From Ilyonectria destructans (taxonomy: Eukaryota; Ascomycota; Sordariomycetes; Hypocreales; Nectriaceae), in the NCBI GenBank assembly GCA_020740775.1, contig JAHEWK010000008.1, positions 1,922,001-1,986,000 on the forward strand: a stretch of DNA of 64,000 nucleotides, given 5' to 3'. Shown here in pieces: positions 33,534 to 45,352 of this stretch. The translations under genes were made by a program, and so were the position numbers. Each line of letters begins with the position of its first letter. Position 1 is the first letter of the stretch. The notes under the pieces are model-generated. The model saw only the letters and a program-made list of their open reading frames with translations. It was not told where the DNA came from and did not search any database.

Positions 33534-36500
33534 CAGGACGCAGCCAGAGGAGTTGCACGCGCGCGTCCTGGGACCGTTGAGGGTCGTTGTGGTGTTTGGG
33601 TTGTTTTTGGGGATGTCGTCACGGGTCAGGTCGCGGGTCGCTGGTGACGGGAAATGCGAGCGCGGGTGCACCTTGTCGTTATGGGAGGGAGCGAGTCTGT
33701 GCGCGATTGTGCCTGTGCTTGTGCCGGTCGGTCTTGTGACGCCTCGAAGGTGATTGTGGCGGCCTTGTGCGTGGTTGTGCACGTCCTGGTCGTGTACAGC
33801 TAAAGTGTGTGTAATAAAGGGGTAGGTTGTAGTGGGCGCGGAAATGGCAAATAATACGCCGAGAAAGCGTCACTTGGAGAGTCGGGATCAGTTGGAGACG
33901 TCGGTGGTGTCGTTAGAGCAACGCAGGAGGATTCGGTTGCCAGGCTTCAAGAGAAAAAGGAAAAAGTTAGGAAAGCAAAGTCAGGAGGGACGGGAGAGAA
34001 GATACGAGAGAAGATGTGTGGAGGTGGAACGAGATGAATGGATTTGCTTTGCTCCCCAACAAAAGAAGGCCAGCGGGAGATGCAATCGGATAATATCGAG
34101 GAGAGGAGGCGTAGCGTCACGGAAGCACCGTTAGTTTGGAGAACAAGTCTCAGTCAGTGGTGGCCTTTTCCCCCCGCACTTTCCCACAATCTCCGACAGG
34201 GAGCAGCAGGCGCGCGTGGGTAGTGGTAGGCCTGGGTAGGCGTGGCAGGCGTGGCTGGCGTGGCAGAGGCGTGGCTGCCAGAAAGAGACAGTGTGTGTGC
34301 CTGAATCAATGATTGTGTCCCACACTGCGGTCCCTGGTGCAAGGTCCTTGGACGCCTCTAAAAGGTCCTACTCCGTGGTAGGATCACTAAAAAAGGGGGC
34401 GGCTCTGGGCTAGGTGCTTCAGTTATTACCAGAGTCACAGGACAAAGGACGGGACATAGCACCCTTCGGTAGCGGCGTAGCAGCCTGGGATCGACCTCAC
34501 TTCAGCTGGGTAGCGTTCCCAGTGGCAGTGGGCAGGGCAGTCGTACAAAGACCCGAGAGCGGCGATTGGTACCAAGGCATGCAGGACCACCAGACGGCGC
34601 CGTCCAGAATAGGCAAAGGGCGTGCTTGAGGTTGCGGGTGTGGGTCTCGACGATGGATGGAATTAATCGAGATGGGTACGAAGACAACGGACTAGCAGTT
34701 GCCGGTCAATAAAAGAGGGTGCGAGCGGGAGAGGGAATGAGGAGGCTGTGTGAGAGGTACTGCCCAACAAACAGGCGCAAAAAAGCCTTCTTCGTGGAGG
34801 ACTTTGGGGTCTCAGAACGGGGGACGGACGGGAATGTGTAATGATAGACCGCCAATTGGAAGAAATAGCGGTCTAGTTTTATCTTGCTCCAACACTTGTT
34901 TACCTAGTTCCGGCTCCGGGCCTTTCCTTGCCTGGTTGTTCCACGATTTGCTCGATGCTCGAGAGCAACGGCAAGGCCCGGAGCAGGAGCCGAAAGAGAG
35001 GGGAATGGGGAGAGCAAGCAAGGGACAGCGGAGGAGCAGTGCCCCCTTTGGAGACGGGGAGGGGGAACAAACGCGGCGGTCCCCGCTCGCAGCCTCCGGA
35101 AACGCGCAAGCGAAGGCCCAGATGGTCACCTACATACTATGTAGGGCGTAGTCCATCCTCTCGAGACAAGGGCAAGGGGAGAACCAACAACCTCGCAAGG
35201 AGAGGCAAGGATGGAAATCTTGCTGTGGCCCCTGCCCTATTCTCTGGCGGATGACTGGATGACTGGATGAATGGATGGTTTTGTGGCGGAAGTTCTCGTG
35301 AATGTCGGTGTATTGTTGTCTTTGTTGTCTCTCAGTGCTCCTCTTTCTCAGCCAAAAGGCCTAAACCCAACCATACACAGCTGCAGTTCAAGAGCAAGGA
35401 GCTGTACATAAAGCAAGTATCAGGTCTGCGGCCAATCCAGCAACGTCTGAATCCGAAAACGAGCTGCCCATCCACACGAGGCGTTTCTGGGTGGGTGACG
35501 ACAAGGTCCAGATGCTGGTCCCTGCAGCCCGCATGGCACGCTTGGGAGGGACTATCGCGATTGATTGGGATCCGTCGCCCTGGTCTGCATTAAGTGGAAG
35601 TGGGAGTTGGAGTGGGTGTACACGCCCGCCCACGCCCACCGGAAATGCTGTCAGATGCTAGAAATGCCGTGCCGTGCAGTCAGGCTAAAATATCCCGGGA
35701 CGCGGGCGCGGACGGGGACGCGATGCGGTGCGGTGCGGCGCTGCGATGCGATGCTACCTGCGGAGGTGCCTCTTGTACTGGCGTGATTGTTGCTGGTTGT
35801 TTTGGTCTGATCTGACGTCTTCGCGAGGTCCGCAGAGAGAAATTCCCGGACAAAGCAACTCGGCATCCCGAGGTGGCGGAATGCGGCGACGTTGAAGACG
35901 CAAGATGCAAGACGCGAAAGCTCAGGGATAATGCCGTCTCACCGTTCCGTGACCAGGTGGCATGATGCTGGTTGTGCCTCAGGCTGGCCCAGATCTCGTA
36001 ATGCAATGGCTTGACGACTTTGAGGGACGAGGCTTCCATTCATGGGGTACCCCAACTCCCTTGGCAGTGCTAAAATTGCAGTGCAAGAAGTGACCCAGGC
36101 TGTTGGCCATGCCCAGACTCATCAGCCTCCCTCGCCTCGTACAACCTCAGCTCCCTCCCGGTGGCGGTGAAGTCATCCACAATCCACTCGACGCATGAGC
36201 CTCATTGTCCTACGACTGCTGGCACTAAAGTGCCAGTGCGTGTCATCAAGTTATGTTTCACATTGTCACAACTCCGTTCCGCCATGTCCGGGCCACACCT
36301 GGGTCGTTCACAACACACCTGCAATCGTCATCTGTCAGCGCCAAGTCAGATGACCGGACAATTGGAGGCTCATCCGCCAAGTTACGAACCAACCAGCCAG
36401 CCAACTGTTGCAGTCGACTTGTCAACCAAATCCAATACAGCACCACGAACGGACCGCGCAGCGAAGTGGTATTGCCACCGATTCTACGAACCACAAACAT

Positions 36501-36678
36501 AGATTCAGGTAACCACGTCCCAATTGAAATCTCTTTGCTTGCTACATCTAGATCATCACTTACGCAGCATACTATAAGTCAAATTTGTAAGTCTGTCGCT
36601 CTAGGATAAAACAACCTTAACACCATCCGCTCAAACTATCTATCAACTTGGGTCCCTTCCTAACTCTATCACCCTTCG
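33534..36678. other. 3.1-kb interval without a recognisable gene
   Basis: Upstream of mevalonate kinase and downstream of the HExxH protein gene. It has G-rich and simple-sequence stretches, including a 9-bp GGCGTGGCA tandem run near 34239-34279 and GATGCG/GTGCG repeats near 35720-35757. Open frames are short, overlapping and without domains. Confidence 0.5.
34239..34279. repeat. 9-bp tandem repeat (GGCGTGGCW)n
   Basis: About four imperfect copies of GGCGTGGCA/GGCGTGGCT in direct array within the gene-free region upstream of mevalonate kinase. Confidence 0.7.
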
Positions 36679-38854
36679 TCATGAGCGTCCTACGTGCTGG
36701 GGAAAATCGGCGTAGTTGTAATCGAAGATGGACCAAGCCCGGTCTTCCCATTCAGTCGTCTGATCAGGGTATTTTTGGAATTTGCGCCTGTTCACAGCTA
36801 GTTAGCTTCAAGTACCACCATCAGTCCCGCAGGATTACGTACCAATACTCTTCAATATTTTGAGGATTATCCTGCATCAGGAGCCAGAAGATGAAGCGCG
36901 GGCTCCACATCCAGTTCAGCTTCTGCGGATCAAATCCATCGCTGATCCGTCCCAAGTTGTTGCTCGACGTTGGGAATTCGTCCAGCTTTCGGTCTACAAG
37001 GTCGAACAACGCGGCGGCGATGCGACCCTCTTGTCGAAGCATGAAGCTTTCGCCACAGCTAAAGGCTTCGATGTTCTGGGACCAGCTCTTCTTAGGGGCG
37101 AATTGTCTCTTTTGGTACTCCATGTACGGAGAGAAGACATCCACGAGCGGCGTCTGGTCGATGGCGAACAATCCGAAAGCTGTGGCATAGCCTTCCGAGA
37201 ATGCTGTGGTGACTTTCTTGTCTATTCCATCGCCGCAAAATTGGTGCCAGCCGCCAGCTCTCAACTCTCCCCTTTTTCGGGCAATCCAGTGTAGCCAGTG
37301 ACCATACTCGTGCGCCATGACGGATGGGTTGGCAGCGTCCAATTGTGGAAGGTTGATGTAGGGCGGATCGCCATATGATGCGAAGTACGCACCACTGTCT
37401 GCAGCTCCAGGGAACCACACGTTGACCTTCTCCATCTCGTTTTCGCCAGTGGCTACCTGTGTGCGGACAAACTCGGTCAAGGTCGTGAAGGCATCGGCAA
37501 CGGCGAGGCCCTGGTTGTACTCGCTGAAACCATAATAGGCCTCCGCTCCAACGATTTCTCCCGCGTTGACACTCCATTTGACAGTGTTCAAGTCTAGTTG
37601 GAGCACCTTTGGCGTCAACTGCTCCGTATCCAACTTTCGGCTTCCAATGTAAAACCACTCGGTGAAGAGGAACGTGAATATCCTTGTAGCCTCTACTCTC
37701 TGACCATCGCCAATATTGAATCTAAAGACTGCGAATCCGTTGGCGTCTGTGGTAGCCGATGCACCTTTCGACCCGATCTTCTCGTCGCCACTGTAAATAT
37801 CGTAATGAAGATAGCAGGGTAGGAAGCGGACTGGCCGTCTCTCCAAATTTCGATCCGCAAAGATGACCGTGCCTCTGATGTGCGCCGGTCGATCTGGGGT
37901 TTGTCGAACAAGGAGTTTCTTATTGTCTGAAGTGCAAGCAGAGGGCGTGGGACATACACTGACGGTGCGGTAGCGAGTGATGATAATGGTGTGTGCTCCT
38001 CCGCGACCGCAGCCTCCAGACACAGTGGTTGTGGCCTCGTCGCCGGTAGTCCCAGTGTAAGTGTAACCGTCGGGCGGGGAATAATCGTCTCCGGGAATGG
38101 CTGTAGAGACGTAGGTATCATCAGGAGGAGCCGAGCCGCCATCGGGAGACGTGGTAGAGCTAGAGCTATCGGTGGTGGAAGTGCTAGTATAGCCGCCAGG
38201 AGTGGTTGTAGTCCATGATTCGCCGTCGCTGTTTTTGTCGACAGGCTTCACCTCATTACGGTGAATGATAGGAGCCTTTCCTAGGTCCCTGGGATCGGCC
38301 TCGTCTACGCCATTGCTCATAGCGTTGTTGAAATCTTCAGTGATAGCCAGATTCACTTGGTGGTCGTAATCTGCAATAACCCGAGCGGCCCAGCTCCCTT
38401 GCTGCTCGGCATCGCGGGCGATTACGAATCCGGTGCTGTTAACCGTGATGAAGGCCGAACCCGCTGAGCCATCGTCGAGTCCAAGAGAAATGAGTACGTC
38501 TTGTTGAGGCTCGGCCATGTGGATGTAGACAGCTTGCGAGAATTGGTCCGCCGGGGGGACATCGATATTTTGTGTATATATCACATCTGCTTCTGAGGTT
38601 TCCTCCCCAGCTGTAGTGCTGTTGAACAGGTATGGGGTTGTTGAGATAGTTAGAGCAAAGGAATTAGCGGTAGCTGTTATCCGGGTAATGTTGACCGGGA
38701 ACTCGAGGATGAGCCCGCCGTCAGAACTGTCAGAGTCCCAGGAGATGTAGACTTCACTCGCAGCGACGTCAACTTGCCAGCCACTGGTGGGCTGGGTGGC
38801 ATGGACGGAAGCCAACGAAAGGGCCCAAGTGGCCAGGGCGACGAGACGGGCCAT
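36679..38854 (-). CDS. Secreted HExxH (gluzincin-like) putative metalloprotease
   Basis: Minus-strand exons 38854-36843 and 36787-36679 (706 aa) with a 55-bp intron close to the 3' end that rescues the C-terminus EEYWRKFQKYPD. A signal peptide (MARLVALATWALSLASVHA) is followed by an N-terminal domain rich in acid and hydroxyl residues. Next is a Ser/Thr/Gly/Pro-rich linker (about residues 235-290), then a short Cys-containing link and a C-terminal catalytic-looking domain. The zinc motif HEYGH has His515, Glu516 and His519, and FSEGYAT places Glu554 35 residues later, as in gluzincins. I do not recognise the family; proteolysis is inferred from the motif alone. An earlier in-frame ATG (38920) would hide the signal peptide. 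Confidence 0.85.
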
Positions 38855-40791
38855 GTCGACTCTTCGTGTGGGCCAGATCCCAATCCTCTGAGACAGCGCT
38901 CTGCTTGTGATAGATTTCAAGACCGCCTGCGGGAGGGCTTAGTATACGGTAAGAAAGTACTACGGCCGACTTAATGCTGGCAGGATGACCACATCTAATA
39001 TACCAAGGTAGGGTCCCACGCTTGGTCTTTTCAGCCCGTTGAAGTGACTTTTAGAACACGACTAGACGAGTCGACGCTTGGCCATTTTGTCTCAGGACAG
39101 CGCAGTAGTCACCGCCCTGTGAAATGCCCATTGGCGAATCTTTGTGGCTTCCAGCCGCTCCTGGATAGCCGGGCTTGTTTTGGTCTGTCTAAGTGAAGGG
39201 CTGAGGATAGACTTAATACGCCACCATCAGCCCTACTGCTTGTCCCTGTCCGAAGGAGAGACACTGTCGGCCCCTCGCCGTACTCGCTGACCCAGAGTCA
39301 ATTGATGGACCCATCTTCTTCAGAAATATCATCCAACATTGAGTCACTTGATCCCCAAAGTCACGGTACGGGTGTCAGGGAAGAAGGGCAACCCTTTCTC
39401 GCCACACTGCTGACCGGCCCTAGAGTCTAGTCAACAAGTCTTCTCAGTGCTCCCTACCTCTCCCAGTGTGTCAAACCTTCTATTTACGCTTATGTGTTGG
39501 CATGTCATAGTCCCATAATTCGCCTGGTCCAGACCTGCTGCCGGCGTATGGTAGTGAAGTGGCTGGAGGTTAGCAGAGAGGTGGATTGGATCAGACACCA
39601 CACCCGTGATCCGGACATCTGGTTAGTGCTGCTTAGCCCCAGCCTCAACTACAGCGCCTTGGCGTTGCACAACCACGCCTCTTTTTCTAGCTGCGACGGT
39701 GCATTCCTGCATTAACAACAGACAACACCTTGCAGTATCTGTTACACAGTTACACAGCCTCAGGCCCAGGCTCGGGAGGTGAGACCCCGAGATGGGATTC
39801 TACGTTAGGGTCGTTGTTGGGACGCAACCACCACGCAAAGGCGCATTAGCGCTCGCTCAAGTCAGAAACAAGCGTCAAATTTAAGACTCTTTCCTGTCTT
39901 TCCCTCGTTCTATAAAGCATGAGTCGGATATATGATTAATTCGCATTGCATTATCGAATCATAGGCTATCTGGCGGGGGATTGACGCTATGAGAATTGAC
40001 CTTCCAATACGGCTCTAGACGGAGGCTGCTGGTTAGCGGGGTACAGTTATTGGTCGCCCCTGACGAACCACCACTTATGAAGGATCCAAGAAATCATGCC
40101 GCACGGCCATTCTAATCTCTCCCGTTCCCAAAGTCGTAGCACAAAATGTAAACATAATTACTGGCCTTGGTCGCGGAGTACTAAGGGGAATTCATTGTGA
40201 TTCTCAGCTCGCTGTTAAATACCATGTGCCCTCATGATCAACTCAGCCTTTTTTATCACGTTTTGCGTCGAGTTGGCACTGCTCAGTTCCAGCGACTTGC
40301 AACTATCAACACACGCAAGCCCGCGTCTGCAAAGCCCCTGAACAAAAGTCTATCACATTTACCAGGCCAAGGTCACAACAAATGTGGGCCACATACGGGC
40401 AGGCCGGTGGTAACAGCCACCGTCGGCGTATTACGGCGCTCAAGTTTGTAACTCGATCCTCCATCATGGAATCCCTTGCTGCGGGAGCCCTTGCAAGCCA
40501 GCGTCCGTCCCACGACCTCTCTCTAACGGGGCGTCATTGCAATCAACTTTAATAACGAACTAGCTGTTTGTTACCACCGGCTCAGTTGATTCTACATCCA
40601 CTCTGCCAAGAATGGCCACTCCGCCGTAATTTGACCCGCTCGTCAACGCAACCCCAGCGATGCTAGAAGATCAACGACAATGTTGCACGCGTCCATCGTC
40701 ACCTCATACGAGAGGAACTTGCACTTGCAATCATCATCCACAGCCCCCATCCAAACGCCCTTGACGCAATACACAACAAGCTCATCCCACC
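38855..40791. other. 1.9-kb interval without a recognisable gene
   Basis: Lies between divergent genes, so it must contain both promoters. No coding region, long repeat or RNA gene was recognised. Confidence 0.5.
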
Positions 40792-41427
40792 ATGGTCGTC
40801 ACAGAATTCGCCCTATGCCGACTGAAGCCCGATTACGAACAGTCTGGGTTCCTCGGGGTGGGTCGACTGTGCCAACAAATCCAGGACACATGGATCCGAG
40901 AAAACCAGCCGCACCGACTGCAAGACAAGCCGTACTCGTCACTCAGCGCCTTCTTTCTCCAAAACACTGGATTGCCACACTTCCTCATCACCGCTGCGTG
41001 GGACTCCCCTGAAAGACACGCCGTGTGGTTGCAGAGCGTTGAGAACATGGGCGTCCTCACCAAGCTGAGGGAGTACATTGCCGACGTGCCAAATGGCGTC
41101 GTCGTCTTCCACATGGATCCAGCAGGGAGCGAGATCGAGCTACGTGGCGACCTTTTCGCCCAGGAGGCTCCATTCAGTCTGTGCACGTTATCAGTCAGTT
41201 CCAGTCAAAAGGAGTCAGTGCAGGAAAAGTATCGCAGCATAGAAGCCCAGGCCCGAGTTTCGAAGCCCGGTAGCAGAGTGTGGGCGGGGTGGAGAATTGA
41301 GAAGGACGACGATTTCGAAGAACTGGTCATCTTCTGGAACCAGGGTGTCCTAGATGGGCAGCTGGACGATTTGCTCAGCACCCCCGATGCCGAGTATGAA
41401 TTTCGCCAGTTCCAGAATTTCGAGTAG
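40792..41427 (+). CDS. Conserved hypothetical, dimeric alpha-beta barrel-like
   Basis: Single-exon gene of 211 aa. The start CCACCATGG context at 40792 is good. The N-terminal half (MVVTEFALCRLKPDY..FLITAAWDSPERHAVWLQS) and the C-terminal half (GSRVWAGWRIEKDDDFEELVIFWNQ) each look like a ferredoxin-like ABM/Dabb unit, so a two-domain barrel is likely. Such folds occur in small monooxygenases and stress proteins. No heme or catalytic residue can be assigned, and its function is not known. No signal peptide or membrane span is seen. Confidence 0.75.
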   Translation: MVVTEFALCRLKPDYEQSGFLGVGRLCQQIQDTWIRENQPHRLQDKPYSSLSAFFLQNTGLPHFLITAAWDSPERHAVWLQSVENMGVLTKLREYIADVPNGVVVFHMDPAGSEIELRGDLFAQEAPFSLCTLSVSSSQKESVQEKYRSIEAQARVSKPGSRVWAGWRIEKDDDFEELVIFWNQGVLDGQLDDLLSTPDAEYEFRQFQNFE

Positions 41428-41630
41428 CGAACACACCAAGTCGACCGCCCGACCGTCACGGAGATCATGCGCCAATACAGAATGTTGTGACTCGAATCGT
41501 TCTTTTTTCTTTTTGGACTCTATCCGAGCATCCTCCTTTCAGAGCACATGAAATGCAAGGTATCCCGAGACGCCCATTCGTGCATGTGAATCCTCCCACA
41601 CCCAAAGCAGCCCGTTTTTCTACCACATTC

Positions 41631-42113
41631 TTAAACCGACTTCTTGTTCTTCTTGGAGACGTCGGTCAGTTGCAGGGCTGCACGGCCACAGGTCAGCATC
41701 GTTCTTCAGTGATTCTCCCGGTCGGTCGAGGGAGGGGAGAGGATGAGGGGATGGAGCGCATACTGGGGGGAAGGCTCTGCTTCAGCTTCTCGGCCTTGTC
41801 GGAGTCCTTGAGCACCAGGGTGTAGAGGTGCTTCTGGCAGCGGACCTTGAACTTGACGTTGTTGGTCTTCTTGCTCTTCTTGATCCGCGCGGCTGTTGCT
41901 GTGTTAGAATATGTCTTCGCTGCGGCTCCCCTCTGTCACCGGGCGTGGTCGTCCGGTGGTCGTGGGCTCGACTGGTCAAACATACAGGAAGCGTCCTTCC
42001 GACGGCAGATCTCGATGAACTGGAAAAAGACGAGTCAGCATTTCAACGGCGCGCACCACACAGCATCTGAGCGATAGACGCACCTTCTTGATATCAGCGA
42101 CCTCCTTAGGCAT
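41631..42113 (-). CDS. RPL38: Cytosolic 60S ribosomal protein eL38
   Basis: Minus-strand exons 42113-42084, 42019-41986, 41892-41764 and 41677-41631 (79 aa, the standard length) with introns of 64, 93 and 86 bp. The joined protein begins [20 protein letters not shown] and ends with [17 protein letters not shown], matching eL38 from end to end. For the second intron, the acceptor 8 bp inside (CAACAG) is chosen over the first (CACAG), because it gives DASSARIKK without two extra residues. Three introns in 80 codons is heavy, but usual for ribosomal protein genes of filamentous fungi. The start codon lies next to the second exon-intron unit, as often seen for genes with first-intron enhancement. 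Confidence 0.96.
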
Positions 42114-42614
42114 TTTGGCGGTAGTTCAATGGGACGTTTGAACAGGGTCTTGACAAGGCTCGGTTTGCGGTTTCAACAGTTTAGGGAGGAATTATTTTTG
42201 TGCGCTGCTTTTCGCGGGGCGGCCAAAAGCACGGACCACGTGTGGGTTCTGTTCGGGAAACAGATGGCCGGTCCACCGATTGTGGCGCAAGGGCATCAGC
42301 CAGAATGTCTGGCCCAGGTGTGGCGGGGCAGGTCTAGAGGGCACGGTGTGTGGCGTCAAGCGTATCGACTCTAGGCATCATCTGTTCGTTCAACTGGCCA
42401 CCTTTCATCGCAATCAAACAAGGTATCTGGCCAGTCTCTATCGCTGTCAGAGTCATCGTTTTGTTCTTTGTTTCTATTTAACCGCCCATCTGACCAAACT
42501 CTTGTGCCTTGTACTTATTCCTCAGCCACATCTGCTAGAGAGTATTCTTCAGCCTACCTGACTACCTACCTACCCATCTATCCTTTGTTTACACGTCCAC
42601 TTTTGCCACCGAAG
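42114..42614. promoter_or_regulatory. Divergent promoter region of RPL38 and a small membrane protein gene
   Basis: A 501-bp interval between divergent start codons. The right part is CT-rich, with ACCTACCTAC repeats just before the start at 42615. No specific factor site could be assigned. Confidence 0.5.
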
Positions 42615-43087
42615 ATGCCGACCGCACTTGACAATATGATGAAATCGAAGGTATGCCCTCAGACTTCAGAAGAAGAAGAAGAATACCAGGCCCATAATGC
42701 CATTGCTTCCTCAAAAACTGGAGCTAACTCAAGGGTGGAGAACATGGTCTGGGGTGAGTAGGCAGAACGTATAGGGTAACCTGATTGACGCAGTAAGCTG
42801 ACGGAGCAACAGCCTTTGGCCTCGTCGTGGCTGCAGCAACAGCCAAGGTGATTTGGGGAGATGAGATCTTCCCGCCTGAGAAGGATCCCAAGGGCGACCC
42901 GAAGACTTGGACTCGGGAGGAGATGCGGAGATGGTTAGCTGCGGTAAGTTTTCACTCGCATTGTTGATAACATGTGGAACGCTGATGATTGCATCACGGA
43001 TAGCGAAACCTCTTTCCCCAGGACAAGGACACGAAAGAAGAGCTGCTGGAGAGAATTCTTGCAAACATGAGACATACCAAACCATAA
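42615..43087 (+). CDS. Small single-pass membrane protein with SAP/HeH-like C-terminus
   Basis: Exons 42615-42753, 42813-42943 and 43004-43087 (117 aa) with introns of 59 and 60 bp. The N-terminal 45 residues are polar with an acidic run (SEEEEEY). One hydrophobic segment AFGLVVAAATAKVIW (about residues 47-61) could cross a membrane. The end, WTREEMRRWLAARNLFP..DTKEELLERILANM, has the helix-extended-loop-helix pattern of SAP/HeH motifs (TxxxLxxWLxxxGl..g..ktElleri), known from Ish1-type proteins. I do not know the function. The second intron interrupts this motif, and the frame across both joints is exact. Confidence 0.8.
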
Positions 43088-44011
43088 GGGCAATTCTTAC
43101 ACCGGTCATTGGAGCTCACTTTTTGCTTGCTTGTTGTCACTAGATACCACCGAATCCATCATGTTTGTTTTACCATTTCGCCCCATGACTTTCCTGCGGT
43201 GCGTGTCTCATAAATTGTCTTAAATGCCAATGAGATTGTACCTGAGTGTGCGCGCTGGTGTCACCAATACTCCGAGGCGTCAAGAGCGAGTACAATCTCT
43301 ATTCCATGTGCCCTATTCTATTTGCCAATGTTAGCGCGGTGTGCGCTTCCAGCGCTTCGAGCCTTCGAGAAGAATGGGTGGGCATATTGGGGCGCTAGTA
43401 CTCTGTAGAACACCACTGTAACACTTGACGTCGGATTGCGAATAATAAGGTTTTGTTGCTTCCAACACTCGCTCTTTTGTCCATTGTTGAACTTATCGCA
43501 GAAAACCTACAAAACGAGTGTGATTCCGCTGGAACAGGAGTCATTCATTTGTTTCATGCTCCGTTTCTGGCGCATTTCCTCTTCCGTAGATCGAAAGACT
43601 CCCTGCAACCAGGCCTTGACGCCTGTGGATAGCTGCTTGCGGAAGCGGACGGCCCTGCAAGGTACATAGCTCTTAGCCAGCGAATCGCCTAAGCGCTAGG
43701 TACCTCGTTGCCCAACCACCCAACGGTTTTAGCCGTATCACTTGCCGCACGTGCCACCCAACCCGTTGTCTGCAACATGGATCCCATCCCCGTCTCATCT
43801 CTCTCCGTCGCCTAGAGCTAACAACCGCGGTATCACTTTCTCCTCATCGCCGGCGACCCGCCTGTTGCGATAATGTCCTTCTTCTAATAGGCATTCCCCG
43901 CGGAACCACGCCAGCCCTCTGCCTGCGCCGCCAGCGGTACCGAACCGAAGGACGTCGCACGGCTGCCCTTCACACAGCCCGCGACGTCATACACACGATC
44001 CGATCCACACC
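43088..44011. other. Intergenic region upstream of a hypothetical gene
   Basis: About 0.9 kb, with no recognisable gene. The C-rich part from 43720 is the likely promoter and leader of the next plus-strand gene. Confidence 0.5.
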
Positions 44012-45352
44012 ATGGCCTTCCTCGAGGACCCACGCTTGCGCCAGCGCTGGAACCAGATCACGCACGACGCCGAGGCCGTGACGGAGAATGCTGCGGCGGG
44101 CATCTGGTCGTTTCAACATAATTATATCAATCCGTGTTTTTCGTCTTTTGCCGACTCCATCGAGCAGTGCACCACAGTCTGCCTCGGCGACCCAGAAGAG
44201 CGCCTGCGCAAGCGCCGAGAGCGCGACCGCACCCAAGTTAGGGCCGAGTACAGCTTCGACTTCTATGACGACTGGTATGAAGAGGAAGAAGCTGGTGGCC
44301 TCTTCAGCAGTTGGGGAAATGAGGACTGGGACCGCCTGCTGGCTGGCACGGGTAGCCAGAGGAAGCAAACTGGCGGAGAAACGACAGAGCAGCCTAGCAG
44401 GAAGCGAGGCATGAGCTATGGCACAAGGGGCGGACGAAGGAAAGCGAGCGAAAACGACCCTACGATTATCCCGAGCACACAACCCATTGGGTTCCTGAGT
44501 AAGCTACCCTGGAAGATGGGCGGCACACTCCGATACAAGCCGAGCGCGGCAGACCTGCAAGATCACCCGGGGAGGCATGGGGAGGATGAAGGTGAACCTT
44601 TACTGGGATCCGATGACGAATCCGATCACGGCGACTTGCTTGTGACTAGAAAGCGAAGCGGAACGACTGGATCGGGCGACACCTCAGATTCATATCGATC
44701 GCGCGGAGACCTGTTTCCGAGCGACGGAGAAGGCGAGGAAGATGCAATACCTCTAGACGACGAAGTGACATACGACATGGTGAGGAAGGATGTCCGAAGC
44801 AGTGGGAGGACGCGTAGCAAGGGAAAGCGCCCAGCCAGCGGATTTTCTGTCTCCAGAACAGTTTCGAGGACGACGCTGGGATCCGTCCGATCACGAGACT
44901 CGCTCCGAGTCCCGTCTCGAGATTCGCTTCACGTTGGTCACAGATCGACATCGACATCCCTCCCCGCAACGCCAGATGTCGAGGATGTGCCATCACTCCA
45001 TCATCTTGAATTGGAGGAGCATGTCCTGCAACGAGCCGAAGACGAAGCAGTTGCCAGGAAGAAAGCGGCAGCGGCACAGCTGGCGGCAGAGAAAGGCCTC
45101 GGCAGCACTAGCCCGGCCCTACGCTCCGTGCCGGAACCAAAACCGATTGTGGCGGAGGATGAGGTTTACGAACCTCCGCCTCACAAAGATATTCCTACCG
45201 AGACCGTCAAGGCGGCCGATAAATTGCACGCACCATATGAGTCGGTGGAACGAAACTCACCCTCGGTAAATTTGGAGGTATCAGAAAGTGAAGCTAAACA
45301 GCGGCCCGAGGAGACGGCGTTCATCCCCGCCCGCCTACCGAACTTTGGATGA
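44012..45352 (+). CDS. Hypothetical protein, mostly disordered
   Basis: Single-exon gene of 446 aa with a good start context (CACCATGG). The N-terminal 100 residues are the most structured part: a helical Trp-rich stretch (RWNQITHDAE..IWSFQHNYINPCFSSFADSIEQC), then the acidic/aromatic YSFDFYDDWYEEEE. From about residue 130 it is low-complexity, with Ser/Arg/Asp-rich segments, an SRDSLRVPSRDSLHV short duplication and an Ala/Glu/Lys helical stretch near 330-360. A dileucine-like EPLLGSDDE occurs near residue 200. No known domain. I recognise no function. Confidence 0.8.
   Translation: MAFLEDPRLRQRWNQITHDAEAVTENAAAGIWSFQHNYINPCFSSFADSIEQCTTVCLGDPEERLRKRRERDRTQVRAEYSFDFYDDWYEEEEAGGLFSSWGNEDWDRLLAGTGSQRKQTGGETTEQPSRKRGMSYGTRGGRRKASENDPTIIPSTQPIGFLSKLPWKMGGTLRYKPSAADLQDHPGRHGEDEGEPLLGSDDESDHGDLLVTRKRSGTTGSGDTSDSYRSRGDLFPSDGEGEEDAIPLDDEVTYDMVRKDVRSSGRTRSKGKRPASGFSVSRTVSRTTLGSVRSRDSLRVPSRDSLHVGHRSTSTSLPATPDVEDVPSLHHLELEEHVLQRAEDEAVARKKAAAAQLAAEKGLGSTSPALRSVPEPKPIVAEDEVYEPPPHKDIPTETVKAADKLHAPYESVERNSPSVNLEVSESEAKQRPEETAFIPARLPNFG

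Noticed and set aside
41893..41900. Alternative acceptor for the second eL38 intron (CACAG, 6 bp upstream of the one used)
   Set aside because: It keeps the frame but adds two residues to the strongly conserved DASSARIK segment; the downstream AG gives the canonical sequence and length of 79 aa.
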